From the NCBI GenBank assembly GCA_963678585.2, contig CAXXGA010000002.1, positions 992,001-1,056,000 on the forward strand: a DNA stretch of 64,000 bases, read 5' to 3'. Below the pieces are notes generated by a model. The model did no database searches and was not told where the DNA came from. It was given only the letters and a program-made list of their open reading frames with translations. Origin of the DNA: Breoghania sp963678585 (GTDB lineage: Bacteria; Pseudomonadota; Alphaproteobacteria; Rhizobiales; Stappiaceae). Shown piece after piece: positions 46,044 through 55,803 of the stretch (within the stretch, counting starts at the first letter, position 1; each line of letters opens with the position of its first letter). A program made the position numbers and the translations under genes.

Positions 46044-46805
46044 ATGGAAATACTTGGCGATCCGGACCCGGGCGATCCTGCCGGGCCGCAGTTGAAGGCG
46101 AGGCACCCCATGGGGCGGTTGCGAACATATTTTCTGACCGGCCTCGTCATCGCCGGACCGATCGGCATCACGCTCTACCTGACCTGGTCCTTGATTCAGT
46201 GGGTCGACGGCTGGGTGAAGCCTCTGTTGCCCGTCCATTACAACCCCGATACCTATCTGCCGTTCCCGGTTCCCGGCGTCGGGCTGATCGTCTCCATCAT
46301 GGTGCTGATCGTCCTCGGTTTCCTGGCCGCGAATATCGCCGGGCGCTCGCTGCTTTCCTTTGGCGAACAAATCCTCGGCAAGATGCCGCTGGTGCGCAAT
46401 CTCTACAGCGGCCTGAAGCAGATCTTCGAGACGGTTCTGTCGGACAGCGGTTCCAGCTTCAAGAAGGCGGGCATCATCGAATATCCGCGCCGGGGCCTGT
46501 GGGCCATCGTGTTCCTTGCCACCGATACCCGCGGCGAGGTGGCCGCCAAGCTCGATGAGCACAAGGACGGACACGATCTGATTTCGGTCTTTCTGCCGAC
46601 GACGCCGAATCCGACTTCCGGATTTCTGCTGTTCGTGCCGCGCGCCGATGTGGTCCTGCTCGATATGACGGTGGAAGACGCGGCCAAGCTGGTGATTTCC
46701 GCCGGTCTGGTCACGCCGCCCTACGTGCCGGGCGAAAAACAGCTTCCCAAGCAGATCGAGCTTTCCAATCCAGCAGAACAGGAACCGGAGACGGTGGACG
46801 GCTGA
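46044..46805 (+). CDS. DUF502 family membrane protein
   Basis: The function of DUF502 is not established. The 253-residue protein has two membrane segments (about 28-48, YFLTGLVIAGPIGITLYLTW, and about 75-97, VPGVGLIVSIMVLIVLGFLA). A conserved cytoplasmic or periplasmic part follows with MPLVRNLYSGLKQIFETV, GIIEYPRRGLWAIVFLATDT, FLPTTPNPTSGFLLFVPRADVVLLDMTVEDAAKLVISAG. The start may instead be 46110 (MGRLRTYFLTG), which has GGCGAGG six bases upstream. It is convergent with recG. Confidence 0.88.
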   Translation: MEILGDPDPGDPAGPQLKARHPMGRLRTYFLTGLVIAGPIGITLYLTWSLIQWVDGWVKPLLPVHYNPDTYLPFPVPGVGLIVSIMVLIVLGFLAANIAGRSLLSFGEQILGKMPLVRNLYSGLKQIFETVLSDSGSSFKKAGIIEYPRRGLWAIVFLATDTRGEVAAKLDEHKDGHDLISVFLPTTPNPTSGFLLFVPRADVVLLDMTVEDAAKLVISAGLVTPPYVPGEKQLPKQIELSNPAEQEPETVDG

Positions 46806-46823
46806 TCAGCCGGCCGGTCCGAC

Positions 46824-48923
46824 CTATCCCGCGCGAAGCAGTCGGATCGCTTCGTCTCGTCCGAAAATATAGAGAAGCAGCCGCAGAGCCTTGCCGCGCG
46901 GGCCTTCAAGCTCGGGATCGTTGGCGAGGATCAGCCGCGCATCGGCGCGTGCCGTTTCCATCAAGGCTGCATGGGCCTCGATCTGCGCGATGCGGAAGCC
47001 GGGCATGCCGCTCTGGCGGGTGCCTAGGATTTCGCCCTCGCCGCGAAGCCGCAGATCTTCCTCAGCGATCAGGAAGCCGTCATTGGTCTCGCGCATGATT
47101 GCAAGGCGCGCCTTGGCCGTTTCGCCGAGCGGTCCCTTGTAGAGCAGCAGGCAGGTGGAGGCCCGCTCGCCGCGCCCCACGCGTCCGCGAAGCTGGTGAA
47201 GCTGGGCAAGCCCGAAGCGTTCCGCATGTTCGATTACGATGATGGTGGCATCCGACACATCCACGCCCACCTCGATCACCGTGGTGGCGACGAGAATGCG
47301 CGTCTCGCCGCGCTTGAAAGCATCCATGGCGGCGTCTTTCTCCGCCGCACTCATGCGCCCATGAACGAGGCTCACCGCATTGCCGAACACCTGCGCCAGC
47401 GTCGCGTGACGCTCCTCCGCTGCCGTGACGTCGAGAACCTCTGATTCCTCAACCAGCGGGCAGACCCAATAGATCTTCTGCCCGTCATTGAGCGCGCGCC
47501 GCAAACCGTCCACCACATCGCTCAGCCGGTCGAGCGAGACCGTGCGGGTTTCGATTGGCTGGCGGCCCGCCGGTTTGTCGGGAAGCTGGGAAACCTCCAT
47601 ATCGCCGAAATAGGTCAGAACCAGCGTGCGCGGAATGGGGGTGGCGGTCATCACCAACACATCGACGCCGCGCCCCTTGCTTTGCAGCGCGAGCCGTTGG
47701 TGGACGCCGAAGCGGTGCTGTTCATCGACGACTGCGAGCGCCAGATCGTGAAACTCGATGCCCGCCTGAAAGAGCGCATGGGTGCCGACGAGGATATCGA
47801 TCTCGCCAGATAGCAAGCCTTCCAGTATTTCGCGCCGCTCGGCGGGCTTGGCCTTGCCGGTCAGAAGTCGCGCCCTGATGCCCGCCGCCTCGCACAAGGG
47901 TTCGATGGAACGCAGGTGCTGGCGGGCAAGCAGCTCCGTTGGTGCCATCATGGCCGCCTGACTTCCTGCTTCCACCACATGCGCCATGGCGATGAGCCCG
48001 ACGAGCGTCTTGCCCGCGCCCACATCGCCCTGAACGAGCCGCAACATGCGCTCCGGCTTCGACAGGTCGCCCTCGATATCGGCGATGGCCTGAACCTGTC
48101 CGGGGGTGAGTTCGAAGGGCAGGGCCGCAAGGATCTTCTGCTTCAACCGGCCATTGGAGGTGCGCGCGACGCCCGCGGTGGTGCGCATGTGAGCGCGCAC
48201 CATGGCAAGCGCAAGTTGGCTTGCCAGGAATTCGTCATAGGCAAGGCGACAGATGGCGGGGGCGGTGGGGGCGATGTCGCCGGGTTCGTCCGGCCGGTGG
48301 GCGGTTTCCAGCGCGGTCTTGAAATCCGGCCAGTGCTCGCGCGCCGCATGGGCTTCATCCAGCCATTCCGGCACGTCCGGCAAAAGCTCCAACGCCGCGC
48401 CGATGGCCTTTTGCAGCGTCTTGGGCGAGAGCCCCGCGGTCATCGGATAGACCGGCTCCACCAGCGGCATGGTTGCGAAGTCGTCCTCGTCCACCATGTG
48501 ATCGGGATGGACCATCTGCGCACGGCCGTTGAACCATTCGACCTTGCCGCTCACATAGCGTGTCTCGCCGATGGGAAGCGTGCGTTCCAGCCAGTCGCGC
48601 CGCGCATGGAAGAAGACAAGCTGGATATCGCCCGTCTCGTCATGGGCCAGCACCTTGTAGGGCGCGCGCGAGGACGCCGGGGCGGCCTGATGGCGGTCGA
48701 TATGCACCTTCAGCGTCACGATTGCGCCTTCCTGCGCATTGGCGATGCCGGGCTGGCGGCGGCGGTCGATGACGGAATGGGGCAGGTGGAACAGAAGGTC
48801 GCCGATGCGCGTGTCGCGTTCGGAGACGCCCAGAAGGCCCTTCAGCAGCTTTTCCACCTTCGGCCCGATACCGGGCAGGTCTGTTGCTGCGGCAAAGAGA
48901 GGATCGAGCAGGGGCGGGCGCAT
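46824..48923 (-). CDS. recG: ATP-dependent DNA helicase RecG
   Basis: RecG reverses stalled replication forks and processes branched DNA. The 699-residue product has an N-terminal wedge/OB domain (about 1-230), Walker A in VQGDVGAGKTLVGLIAM (about 305), a DEQH box in VVDEQHRFGVHQR, and the helicase C motifs ATPIPRTLVLTYFGD and EHAERFGLAQLHQLRGRVGRG. The C-terminal LRLRGEGEILGTRQSGMPGFRIA is specific to RecG. It is divergent from sdhE and convergent with the DUF502 gene. Confidence 0.96.
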   Translation of the reverse strand: MRPPLLDPLFAAATDLPGIGPKVEKLLKGLLGVSERDTRIGDLLFHLPHSVIDRRRQPGIANAQEGAIVTLKVHIDRHQAAPASSRAPYKVLAHDETGDIQLVFFHARRDWLERTLPIGETRYVSGKVEWFNGRAQMVHPDHMVDEDDFATMPLVEPVYPMTAGLSPKTLQKAIGAALELLPDVPEWLDEAHAAREHWPDFKTALETAHRPDEPGDIAPTAPAICRLAYDEFLASQLALAMVRAHMRTTAGVARTSNGRLKQKILAALPFELTPGQVQAIADIEGDLSKPERMLRLVQGDVGAGKTLVGLIAMAHVVEAGSQAAMMAPTELLARQHLRSIEPLCEAAGIRARLLTGKAKPAERREILEGLLSGEIDILVGTHALFQAGIEFHDLALAVVDEQHRFGVHQRLALQSKGRGVDVLVMTATPIPRTLVLTYFGDMEVSQLPDKPAGRQPIETRTVSLDRLSDVVDGLRRALNDGQKIYWVCPLVEESEVLDVTAAEERHATLAQVFGNAVSLVHGRMSAAEKDAAMDAFKRGETRILVATTVIEVGVDVSDATIIVIEHAERFGLAQLHQLRGRVGRGERASTCLLLYKGPLGETAKARLAIMRETNDGFLIAEEDLRLRGEGEILGTRQSGMPGFRIAQIEAHAALMETARADARLILANDPELEGPRGKALRLLLYIFGRDEAIRLLRAG

Positions 48924-49144
48924 GGCTCTTTCTGTCGGGTGCGAACAAGGGCGGCAAGGTCATGAATGCTTATGTCATTTGGCATGCCCGGAGGTGGTTG
49001 GGCAATGCCGTGAGGCGCATTGTTCAGAAGGTGTTGCGCTGAGGCGCTGACATTGGAGGTCGCTGTCGCTATACAGGCTCGTGAACGACCATGGCCCGTG
49101 TTGCTTCGCCAACCGCGGCCCGTGACGAAGAGGTAGAAAGCCCC

Positions 49145-49450
49145 ATGTCGCATTCCGCTCCCACGAACGCTTCGACGAGTTCGCGTAGCAGTGAAGGTCT
49201 GGACCCGCGCCGCAAGCGCATCCTCTTTCGCTGCTGGCATCGTGGCACCAAGGAAATGGACCTGATGCTCGGCGGTTTCTGCGATGCTCGCATCGAGGAT
49301 CTGAGCGAGGAAGAGCTGGATGGGCTGGAGCATCTGATGGATGCCGCGGATGCGGATCTTCTCGATTGGCTCACCGGCCGCAAGCCTGCGCCCGCCGAAT
49401 ACGATACGGCCATGTTCCACGCGGTCATGGCCTTTCATACGCCTGAATAA
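49145..49450 (+). CDS. sdhE: FAD assembly factor SdhE
   Basis: SdhE helps attach FAD covalently to the succinate dehydrogenase flavoprotein. The 101-residue product has the signature RRKRILFRCWHRGTKEMDLMLGGF with RGTKE at about residues 33-37, matching the RGxxE motif. It continues with SEEELDGLEHLMDAADADLLDWLTGRKPAP, typical of the family. The start at 49145 is favoured by length; an in-frame ATG at 49091 would add 18 residues. The recG-sdhE-mfd neighbourhood is common in Hyphomicrobiales. Confidence 0.92.
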   Translation: MSHSAPTNASTSSRSSEGLDPRRKRILFRCWHRGTKEMDLMLGGFCDARIEDLSEEELDGLEHLMDAADADLLDWLTGRKPAPAEYDTAMFHAVMAFHTPE

Positions 49451-49624
49451 TTTCGACTAGTGGCGGATGGTGATACCGCATGCAGCGTCTGGAGCGTTGC
49501 ATTGCGGGAAATTTGAAATCCCGAGCCTGGTGCAGGTTTCGCAGCGTGCTGCGCCGTGCCGGGCCGGAACTGCTATGGCGTCCCGACGGAACGAACGGCG
49601 CGCGCGAGAAGGGATGAGGCTTTG

Positions 49625-52600
49625 ATGTTCAAGGCGTTGAAGGGTGTCTTCACCGCTCATGACGGCGTGACGTTGTCGGCGACGCCGGACGGCGCCGAGG
49701 CACTGGTGCTGGCGGAACTGGCGAAGGAACGAAGCTCGGTTCCGGCACTCGTTTATGTCGCGCGCGACGGCCAGCGTATGCAGGCCGCAGCCGATGCGCT
49801 GGGATTTTACGACCGCAACATCGACGTGCTTCAGCTTCCCTCGTGGGACTGTCTGCCCTATGATCGCGTCTCGCCGAACAGCGGCGTTGTCGCGCGGCGC
49901 CTGAACGTGCTGGCCGCCCTTGTGCGTGACGGCAAGCACGAGCGCCCGCTGGTGTTGATGACCACCGTCAACGCCGCCCTCCAGCGCATCCCGTCGCGCG
50001 AATGGATGAAGGCCCATTCCTGGACGGCTGCTCCCGGCAATCGCCTGGACATGAGCGAGCTTGTCACCTCGCTGGAACTGAACGGCTACCTGCGCACGCC
50101 CACCGTACGCGATACCGGCGAATACGCCGTGCGCGGCGGCATCCTCGATCTCTTTGCGCCGGGAACGGAGCTTCCCGTCCGCCTCGATTTCTTCGGCGAC
50201 ACGCTGGAATCGATCCGCACCTTCGATCCGGAGACGCAACGCACCGTCGCCCAGATGAAGCGCCTCGACATGGTGCCCATGAGCGAGGTGGTGCTGTCGC
50301 CGGAGACGATTTCGCGTTTCCGCCGCAACTACGTACACGAATTCGGCGCGGCAACGCGGGACGACGCGCTCTACCAGTCGGTGAGCGAAGGCCGTCGTTA
50401 TGCGGGCATGGAACATTGGCTGCCGCTCTTCCTCGAAGAGACGGAAACGCTCTTCGACTATACGGGCGATGCCCCCATCGTTTTCGATCCGCTGGTGGAC
50501 GACGCGGTATCGGAACGCCTGAACTCCATTCAGGACCACTTCGAGGCCCGCCGTGAGGCGATGGAGAAGAACGCTGGCTCCGGCGCGGTGCCCTACAAGC
50601 CCGTCGCCCCGCGCACCGTCTACCTGACGCAGAACGGATGGACGGAGCGTGTCTCCGCCCACACCACCGCCCGGCTGAATCCCTTCGCCGTGCCGGAAGG
50701 ACAGGGCGATATCGTCGATCTCGGCGGGCGGCACGGGCGCACCTTCGCGGCAGAACGCGCAGCCGGTGACGTCAACGTCTTCGATGCGCTGATCCAGCAT
50801 ATCGGAGCGCTGCGCAAGGACGGCAAGCGCGTGGTCATCGCCTGCTGGTCGGAAGGCTCGCGGGATCGTCTTGGCCAGGTGCTGTCCGATCACGGGCTTG
50901 AGCGTGCAGCGCCGGTGGAATCGCTTGGCGGCGTCTCCGCCTTGCCGCAGGGCATGGCTGCGCTCGCGGTTCTGGGGCTTGAGACCGGCTTTGAAATCGG
51001 CAAGTTCGCCTTTATCGGCGAGCAGGATATTCTCGGCGACCGTCTCGTCCGCCAACGCAAGCGCACCAAGAAGGCATCCGATTTCCTGTCGGAGCTTTCG
51101 AGCCTCTCGGAAGGCGATCTCGTCGTCCATGTGGACCACGGTATCGGCCAGTTCGTCGGCCTGAAGACCATCGACGCCGCCGGTGCGCCGCACGATTGTC
51201 TTGAACTGAAATATCACGGCGGAGACAAGCTCTACCTGCCGGTCGAAAACCTCGAACTCCTGAGCCGCTACGGCTCGGAGGACATGGACGCCACGCTCGA
51301 CAAGCTGGGCGGCGGCCAGTGGCAGGCGCGCAAGGCGCGCATGAAGCAGCGCATTCGCGAGATCGCCGACGGCCTGATCAAGACCGCGGCCGCCCGCGCC
51401 CTGCGCACTGCGCCCACCATCGGTATCCCGGAAGGCATTTACGACGAATTCGCCGCCCGTTTTCCTTACGAGGAAACCGAGGATCAACTCAATTCCATCG
51501 AGGCGGTCTTCGAGGATCTGGGCTCGGGCCGTCCGATGGATCGTCTGGTCTGCGGCGACGTCGGCTTCGGGAAGACGGAAGTGGCGCTGCGCGCCGCCTT
51601 CCTCGTCGCCATGTCGGGCCGTCAGGTGGCGGTGGTGGTGCCGACCACGCTTCTCGCCCGCCAGCACTACAAGACGTTCACCGAACGCTTCCACGGGCTT
51701 CCCATCCGCGTTGCGCAGGCATCCCGCATGGTGGGGGCCAAGGCGCTGAACCAGACGAAAAAGGAAGTCGCGGACGGCACGGTCGATATCGTCGTCGGCA
51801 CCCACGCGCTTCTCGGCAAGTCTATCGGCTTTAAGGATCTGGGCCTGCTCATCATCGACGAGGAGCAGCATTTCGGCGTGAAGCACAAGGAACGGCTGAA
51901 GGAACTGCGCTCCGACGTCCACGTGCTGACGCTGTCGGCCACCCCGATCCCGCGCACCATGCAGATGGCGCTGACGGGGGTGCGCGGTCTGTCGCTGATC
52001 GCCACGCCGCCGGTGGACCGTCTGGCGGTCCGCACCTTCATCTCGCCCTTCGATCCGCTGATCGTGCGCGAGACGCTGCTGCGCGAGCATTATCGCGGCG
52101 GCCAGTCCTTCTATGTCGTGCCGCGCGTCTCAGACTTGGCCGAACGGCGCGAATTTCTGGCGGAAATGGTGCCGGAGGTGAAGGTCGCGGTTGCCCACGG
52201 ACAGATGCCGCCGGGCGAACTCGACGACGTCATGAACGCCTTCTACGACGGCAAATACGACGTGCTGCTGTCGACGACCATCGTGGAATCGGGCCTCGAT
52301 ATCCCGACCGCGAACACGCTGATCGTCCATCGCGCCGACATGTTCGGCCTTGCCCAGCTCTACCAGATCCGCGGTCGCGTGGGCCGGTCCAAGACGCGCG
52401 CCTATGCGCTCTTCACCGTATCCGCCAGCAAGACGCTGACCCCGCAGGCGGAACGTCGCCTCAAGGTGCTTCAGTCATTGGAGGCGCTGGGTGCGGGCTT
52501 CCAGCTTGCGAGCCACGATCTCGACATTCGCGGCGCGGGCAATCTGCTCGGCGAGGAACAGTCCGGCCACATCAAGGAAGTGGGCTTCGAGCTTTATCAG

Positions 52601-53119
52601 CAAATGCTGGAGGAGGCCGTCGCCCAGCTTCGCGACGGCGACGAGATGGCGGGCGACGATCACTGGTCGCCGCAGATCAACGTCGGCACGCCGGTGCTCA
52701 TCCCCGATCACTATGTGGCAGATCTCCAGCTTCGCCTCGATCTCTACCGCCGTCTGGCGGATCTGACCGACCCGGGCGAGATCGATTCTTTCGGTGCCGA
52801 ACTGATCGACCGTTTCGGTCCGCTGCCCACCGAGGTGGAACACCTGCTGAAGATCGTCTTCATCAAGGGGCTCTGCCGCAAGGCCAACGTGGAAAAGATC
52901 GACGCGGGCGCCAAGGGCGTCGTCATCGGTTTCCGCAACAACGAGTTCGTCAATCCCGCGGGTCTTGTCGGCTACATCACCGAGCAGGGCGTGCTGGCCA
53001 AGATCCGGCCCGATCAGAAGATCGTGCTGGTGCGCGACTGGGGCAACGAACTGGACCGGCTGAAGGGCGTGGCGGTCGTGCTGACCAAGCTCGTGCGATT
53101 GGCCGAAGCGGTTGCCTGA
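49625..53119 (+). CDS. mfd: Transcription-repair coupling factor Mfd
   Basis: Mfd removes RNA polymerase stalled at DNA lesions and recruits UvrA. The 1164-residue product has a UvrB-like N-terminal region (about 1-350) and the RNA polymerase-interaction domain (about 475-560, LSEGDLVVHVDHGIGQFVGL). The RecG-like translocase has Walker A in CGDVGFGKTEVALRAAF (about 645), a DEEQ box in LIIDEEQHFGVKHKERLK and LSATPIPRTMQMALTGVRGL. A C-terminal TRCF domain covers about 1010-1110. GAGG before the ATG at 49625 supports the start. Confidence 0.97.
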   Translation: MFKALKGVFTAHDGVTLSATPDGAEALVLAELAKERSSVPALVYVARDGQRMQAAADALGFYDRNIDVLQLPSWDCLPYDRVSPNSGVVARRLNVLAALVRDGKHERPLVLMTTVNAALQRIPSREWMKAHSWTAAPGNRLDMSELVTSLELNGYLRTPTVRDTGEYAVRGGILDLFAPGTELPVRLDFFGDTLESIRTFDPETQRTVAQMKRLDMVPMSEVVLSPETISRFRRNYVHEFGAATRDDALYQSVSEGRRYAGMEHWLPLFLEETETLFDYTGDAPIVFDPLVDDAVSERLNSIQDHFEARREAMEKNAGSGAVPYKPVAPRTVYLTQNGWTERVSAHTTARLNPFAVPEGQGDIVDLGGRHGRTFAAERAAGDVNVFDALIQHIGALRKDGKRVVIACWSEGSRDRLGQVLSDHGLERAAPVESLGGVSALPQGMAALAVLGLETGFEIGKFAFIGEQDILGDRLVRQRKRTKKASDFLSELSSLSEGDLVVHVDHGIGQFVGLKTIDAAGAPHDCLELKYHGGDKLYLPVENLELLSRYGSEDMDATLDKLGGGQWQARKARMKQRIREIADGLIKTAAARALRTAPTIGIPEGIYDEFAARFPYEETEDQLNSIEAVFEDLGSGRPMDRLVCGDVGFGKTEVALRAAFLVAMSGRQVAVVVPTTLLARQHYKTFTERFHGLPIRVAQASRMVGAKALNQTKKEVADGTVDIVVGTHALLGKSIGFKDLGLLIIDEEQHFGVKHKERLKELRSDVHVLTLSATPIPRTMQMALTGVRGLSLIATPPVDRLAVRTFISPFDPLIVRETLLREHYRGGQSFYVVPRVSDLAERREFLAEMVPEVKVAVAHGQMPPGELDDVMNAFYDGKYDVLLSTTIVESGLDIPTANTLIVHRADMFGLAQLYQIRGRVGRSKTRAYALFTVSASKTLTPQAERRLKVLQSLEALGAGFQLASHDLDIRGAGNLLGEEQSGHIKEVGFELYQQMLEEAVAQLRDGDEMAGDDHWSPQINVGTPVLIPDHYVADLQLRLDLYRRLADLTDPGEIDSFGAELIDRFGPLPTEVEHLLKIVFIKGLCRKANVEKIDAGAKGVVIGFRNNEFVNPAGLVGYITEQGVLAKIRPDQKIVLVRDWGNELDRLKGVAVVLTKLVRLAEAVA

Positions 53120-53155
53120 GGCTTTAGAAGCGGGGCAGGGATCCCGCCTTGTCCT

Positions 53156-53455
53156 CTACTGGGCGGGCGGAAAACGCGCGGTGCAGTAGTCCTCTGCGCG
53201 GGTGCGGAACTCGCCATATTGGCGCTCGTCCACGATGCCTTCCTTGCGCATCCGCTCGACCGCACCGACACGCTCGGACAAGCAGGCTGCAAGCTCAGGA
53301 TTTGCCTTGGCGGATATGGAAGACAGGGGAGCCGACGCAAAAAGCGCATCCCGGTTGATCCAGCCGAGCAGCGCCGCCGTCAGGCAGGCGACGAGCAGCG
53401 CGAGAATGCGGGCCGAGGGCGTATCGAGAGCAGACCGGGCAGGGCGGCCGCTCAT
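53156..53455 (-). CDS. Small membrane-anchored or secreted protein of unknown function
   Basis: The family was not recognised. The 99-residue product has a positively charged N terminus and one hydrophobic segment (about 17-33, ILALLVACLTAALLGWI), consistent with a membrane anchor or uncleaved signal. A mostly helical outer part follows with two cysteines (ELAACLSERVGAVERM and AEDYCTARFPPAQ). Such a pair could form a disulfide in the periplasm. It is convergent with mfd, 37 bases away, and lies downstream of moaA on the same strand. Confidence 0.6.
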   Translation of the reverse strand: MSGRPARSALDTPSARILALLVACLTAALLGWINRDALFASAPLSSISAKANPELAACLSERVGAVERMRKEGIVDERQYGEFRTRAEDYCTARFPPAQ

Positions 53456-53547
53456 GCCCGGAAATCCATTGTCTGGAGAATGAGCCGTATTCTCATAGGG
53501 TTACGACAGTTTTCGGAATCGGATCGCGAAGCCCTTGAATCTGGATC

Positions 53548-54579
53548 TTAGCCGCCGGTCATGCTCATGTGGCGGGAAACGGCGGGTGCCTTGCGGTCGC
53601 GGTCGATGATGAAGTCGTGGCCTTCCGGCTTGCGTCCGATGGCCTCGTCTATCGCCTGAAGCAGCAGTTCGTCGCCCTCGGAGGCACGCAGAGGCGCGCG
53701 CAGGTCGGCGCTGTCGTCCTGTCCCAGGCACATGTAGAGCATGCCCGTGCAGGTGATGCGCACCCGATTGCAACTTTCACAGAAATTGTGGGTCATCGGC
53801 GTGATGAAGCCGAGGCGGCCGCCGGTCTCTTCAATCTTCACGTAACGCGCCGGTCCGCCCGTCTTGTAGGGGATGTCCGTCAGCGTATAGCGGTCCATCA
53901 ACGAGGCGCGCACCTGCGACAGCGGCAGATACTGGTCGGTGCGGTCACCCTCGATATCGCCGAGCGGCATGGTCTCGATCAGCGTCAGGTCGTGGCCCTG
54001 GCCATGCGCCCACTCGATCATGGCCGGGATTTCGACGTCGTTGACACCCTTCAGCGCCACCGCGTTGAGCTTGACCTGAAGACCCGCCTTCTTCGCGGCG
54101 TCGAGACCTTCCATCACCTTGTCGAAATCGCCCCAGCGGGTGATCGCGCGGAACTTGTCCGGATCGAGCGTATCGATGGAAACGTTGATGCGCCTGACGC
54201 CGCAATCGTAAAGCTCGTCGGCGAAGCGGGCGAGCTGAGAGCCGTTCGTGGTGACGGTGATCTCGTCGAGCGTCCCGGCATCGATATGGCGCGAGAGCGA
54301 GCGGAAGAGGCTCATGATGTTCTTGCGAACGAGCGGTTCACCGCCGGTCAGCCGGAGTTTGCGCACGCCCTTGGACACGAAGGCGGAGCACAGCCGGTCG
54401 AGTTCCTCCAGACTGAGCACGTCCTTCTTGGGCAGGAACGTCATGTTCTCCGCCATGCAATAGACACAGCGGAAATCGCAGCGGTCGGTCACCGATACGC
54501 GCAGATAGGTCACATCCCTGCCGAACGGATCGGTGAGCACGGGCTGGCGGGGCTCGATACGGGCCGTCGCGTCGTCCAT
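53548..54579 (-). CDS. moaA: GTP 3',8-cyclase MoaA
   Basis: It is a radical-SAM enzyme that starts molybdenum cofactor synthesis by cyclising GTP. The 343-residue product binds the SAM cluster with Cys34, Cys38 and Cys41 in VTDRCDFRCVYCMAEN. A second GTP-binding cluster lies near the C terminus in CESCNRVRITCTGMLYMC. It ends in the Gly-Gly dipeptide (MSMTGG) that the activity requires. MoaC and MoeA are encoded at 25.8-27.6 kb. No moa riboswitch-like structure was recognised upstream. Confidence 0.96.
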   Translation of the reverse strand: MDDATARIEPRQPVLTDPFGRDVTYLRVSVTDRCDFRCVYCMAENMTFLPKKDVLSLEELDRLCSAFVSKGVRKLRLTGGEPLVRKNIMSLFRSLSRHIDAGTLDEITVTTNGSQLARFADELYDCGVRRINVSIDTLDPDKFRAITRWGDFDKVMEGLDAAKKAGLQVKLNAVALKGVNDVEIPAMIEWAHGQGHDLTLIETMPLGDIEGDRTDQYLPLSQVRASLMDRYTLTDIPYKTGGPARYVKIEETGGRLGFITPMTHNFCESCNRVRITCTGMLYMCLGQDDSADLRAPLRASEGDELLLQAIDEAIGRKPEGHDFIIDRDRKAPAVSRHMSMTGG

Positions 54580-54841
54580 AGGCCATCATCCCTGGGGGAT
54601 TTGTTGTCAGTCTCGCGCCGCCGGCCCCCTCTTGCCAGCCCGCCCTCATAATCGGGCGTCGCGCGATATCCTGTGTGAGGGGAAAGGTAGTCGATTGGAG
54701 CCGAAGGTCAATGCGTGACAATCTCAAGTGGAGCCACAACCCACCGTCGTCGCCTCTTGCTTTTGGCCCCTTGGGCGCAATAACACATGCGTGCCGCCTG
54801 AAAAGAAAATCGCGGCCAAAAGAAAAGCGGGGGCGTACGCA

Positions 54842-55210
54842 ATGACAGTGAACGACAAGGCCTGGCCGAGCGAACTGCGCGTGTCGAAGGACAAGAAGAC
54901 ACTCACGGTTCGCTTCACCAATGGCGATACGCACGCGCTTTCCGCCGAATATCTGCGGGTTCTGTCGCCGTCAGCCGAAGTGCAGGGCCATTCCCCGGAG
55001 CAGAAGACGACCGTCGGCGGCAAGATCGATGTCGCCATCATGCAGGTCGAGCCGATAGGCAACTACGCCATCAAGATCATTTTTGACGACATGCACGATA
55101 CCGGCATCTACACGTGGGACTACCTGATGAAGCTCGGGGTCGAACACGAGAAGTTGTGGACGGAGTATCTGGCCGAGCTGGAGGAAAAGGGCCTGAAGCG
55201 CGAACGCTGA
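54842..55210 (+). CDS. DUF971 protein (gamma-butyrobetaine hydroxylase-like N-terminal domain)
   Basis: The 122-residue product consists of the small domain found at the N terminus of gamma-butyrobetaine hydroxylase and as a stand-alone protein near iron-sulfur and Mrp genes. Recognisable parts are WPSELRVSKDKKTLTVRFTNGD, LSAEYLRVLSPSAEVQGH, VEPIGNYAIKIIFDDMHDTGIYTWDYL. The ATG at 54842 is used by length. It lacks the zinc-binding Cys set of some relatives. It is divergent from moaA, so a link to iron-sulfur or cofactor work is possible but unproven. Confidence 0.85.
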   Translation: MTVNDKAWPSELRVSKDKKTLTVRFTNGDTHALSAEYLRVLSPSAEVQGHSPEQKTTVGGKIDVAIMQVEPIGNYAIKIIFDDMHDTGIYTWDYLMKLGVEHEKLWTEYLAELEEKGLKRER

Positions 55211-55214
55211 ACGT

Positions 55215-55724
55215 TCAGGTCATCCCGACGCCCGTTTCCGCCTGATAGACCAGAAGGTCGAGGCTCGGGGCATCGCCCGTCAAGGCGGTCAGGATGCAAT
55301 GCGCCTGTCCGCGGTGATGGGTCTGGTGATTGAAGAAATGGCTCAGCAGGGGGGCGAGCGGCTGGCTGACCTCTTCCGGCCGGGTCATCCGTCGATAGCG
55401 AAGCTGCCCGGACAGCGCCTCTTCCGACAGATCGCGGATATAGGCGATGATCCGCTCATCCTCCGCCATGCGGGCCGCCTCCAGATCCGCCAGTTCCTCG
55501 TACAGGATTTCATCGAGGGCCGATGGTTGCGGGCCGGTGCCGGTGAAGCGCCGCATCCAGACCCGGTCGGCCACGAGCAAATGGTTCAGTGTGCCGTTGA
55601 GGGAGCCGAAGAACGCGCCCCGGTCTTCGCGGTATTGATCGTCGGTGAGCGCCGCAGCGGCGTTGTAAAGACGGATGTTGGCCCATTGATTGTACCCGGC
55701 CAACATTGCAAAGAGCGCCTTCAT
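55215..55724 (-). CDS. DinB family protein
   Basis: DinB-like proteins are four-helix metal-binding proteins, some of which are thiol transferases; the function of most is unknown. The 169-residue product has the expected histidines: LNHLLVADRVWMRRF (about residue 46) and FFNHQTHHRGQAHCILTALTG (about 132-150). The length fits. The start at 55724 is favoured because MKALFAMLAGYNQWAN is the family N terminus. It is divergent from the GST gene and ends four bases from the DUF971 stop. Confidence 0.88.
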   Translation of the reverse strand: MKALFAMLAGYNQWANIRLYNAAAALTDDQYREDRGAFFGSLNGTLNHLLVADRVWMRRFTGTGPQPSALDEILYEELADLEAARMAEDERIIAYIRDLSEEALSGQLRYRRMTRPEEVSQPLAPLLSHFFNHQTHHRGQAHCILTALTGDAPSLDLLVYQAETGVGMT

Positions 55725-55803
55725 GATCGTAATCTCCCCTAAAGGGTGGAACATGATCGGTTGGCGAATACCAGGCAAGCCTTCTTGATGAAAGGGAGCC
55801 TTC

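Noticed and set aside
49457..52090. Very long open frame (877 codons) on the minus strand opposite mfd
   Set aside because: The plus-strand mfd has all expected motifs over the same bases; the antisense frame has the composition of a GC-rich shadow and no recognisable domain.
54580..54727. Molybdenum cofactor riboswitch upstream of moaA
   Set aside because: No structure matching the known moco RNA motif could be recognised in the leader on the minus strand.
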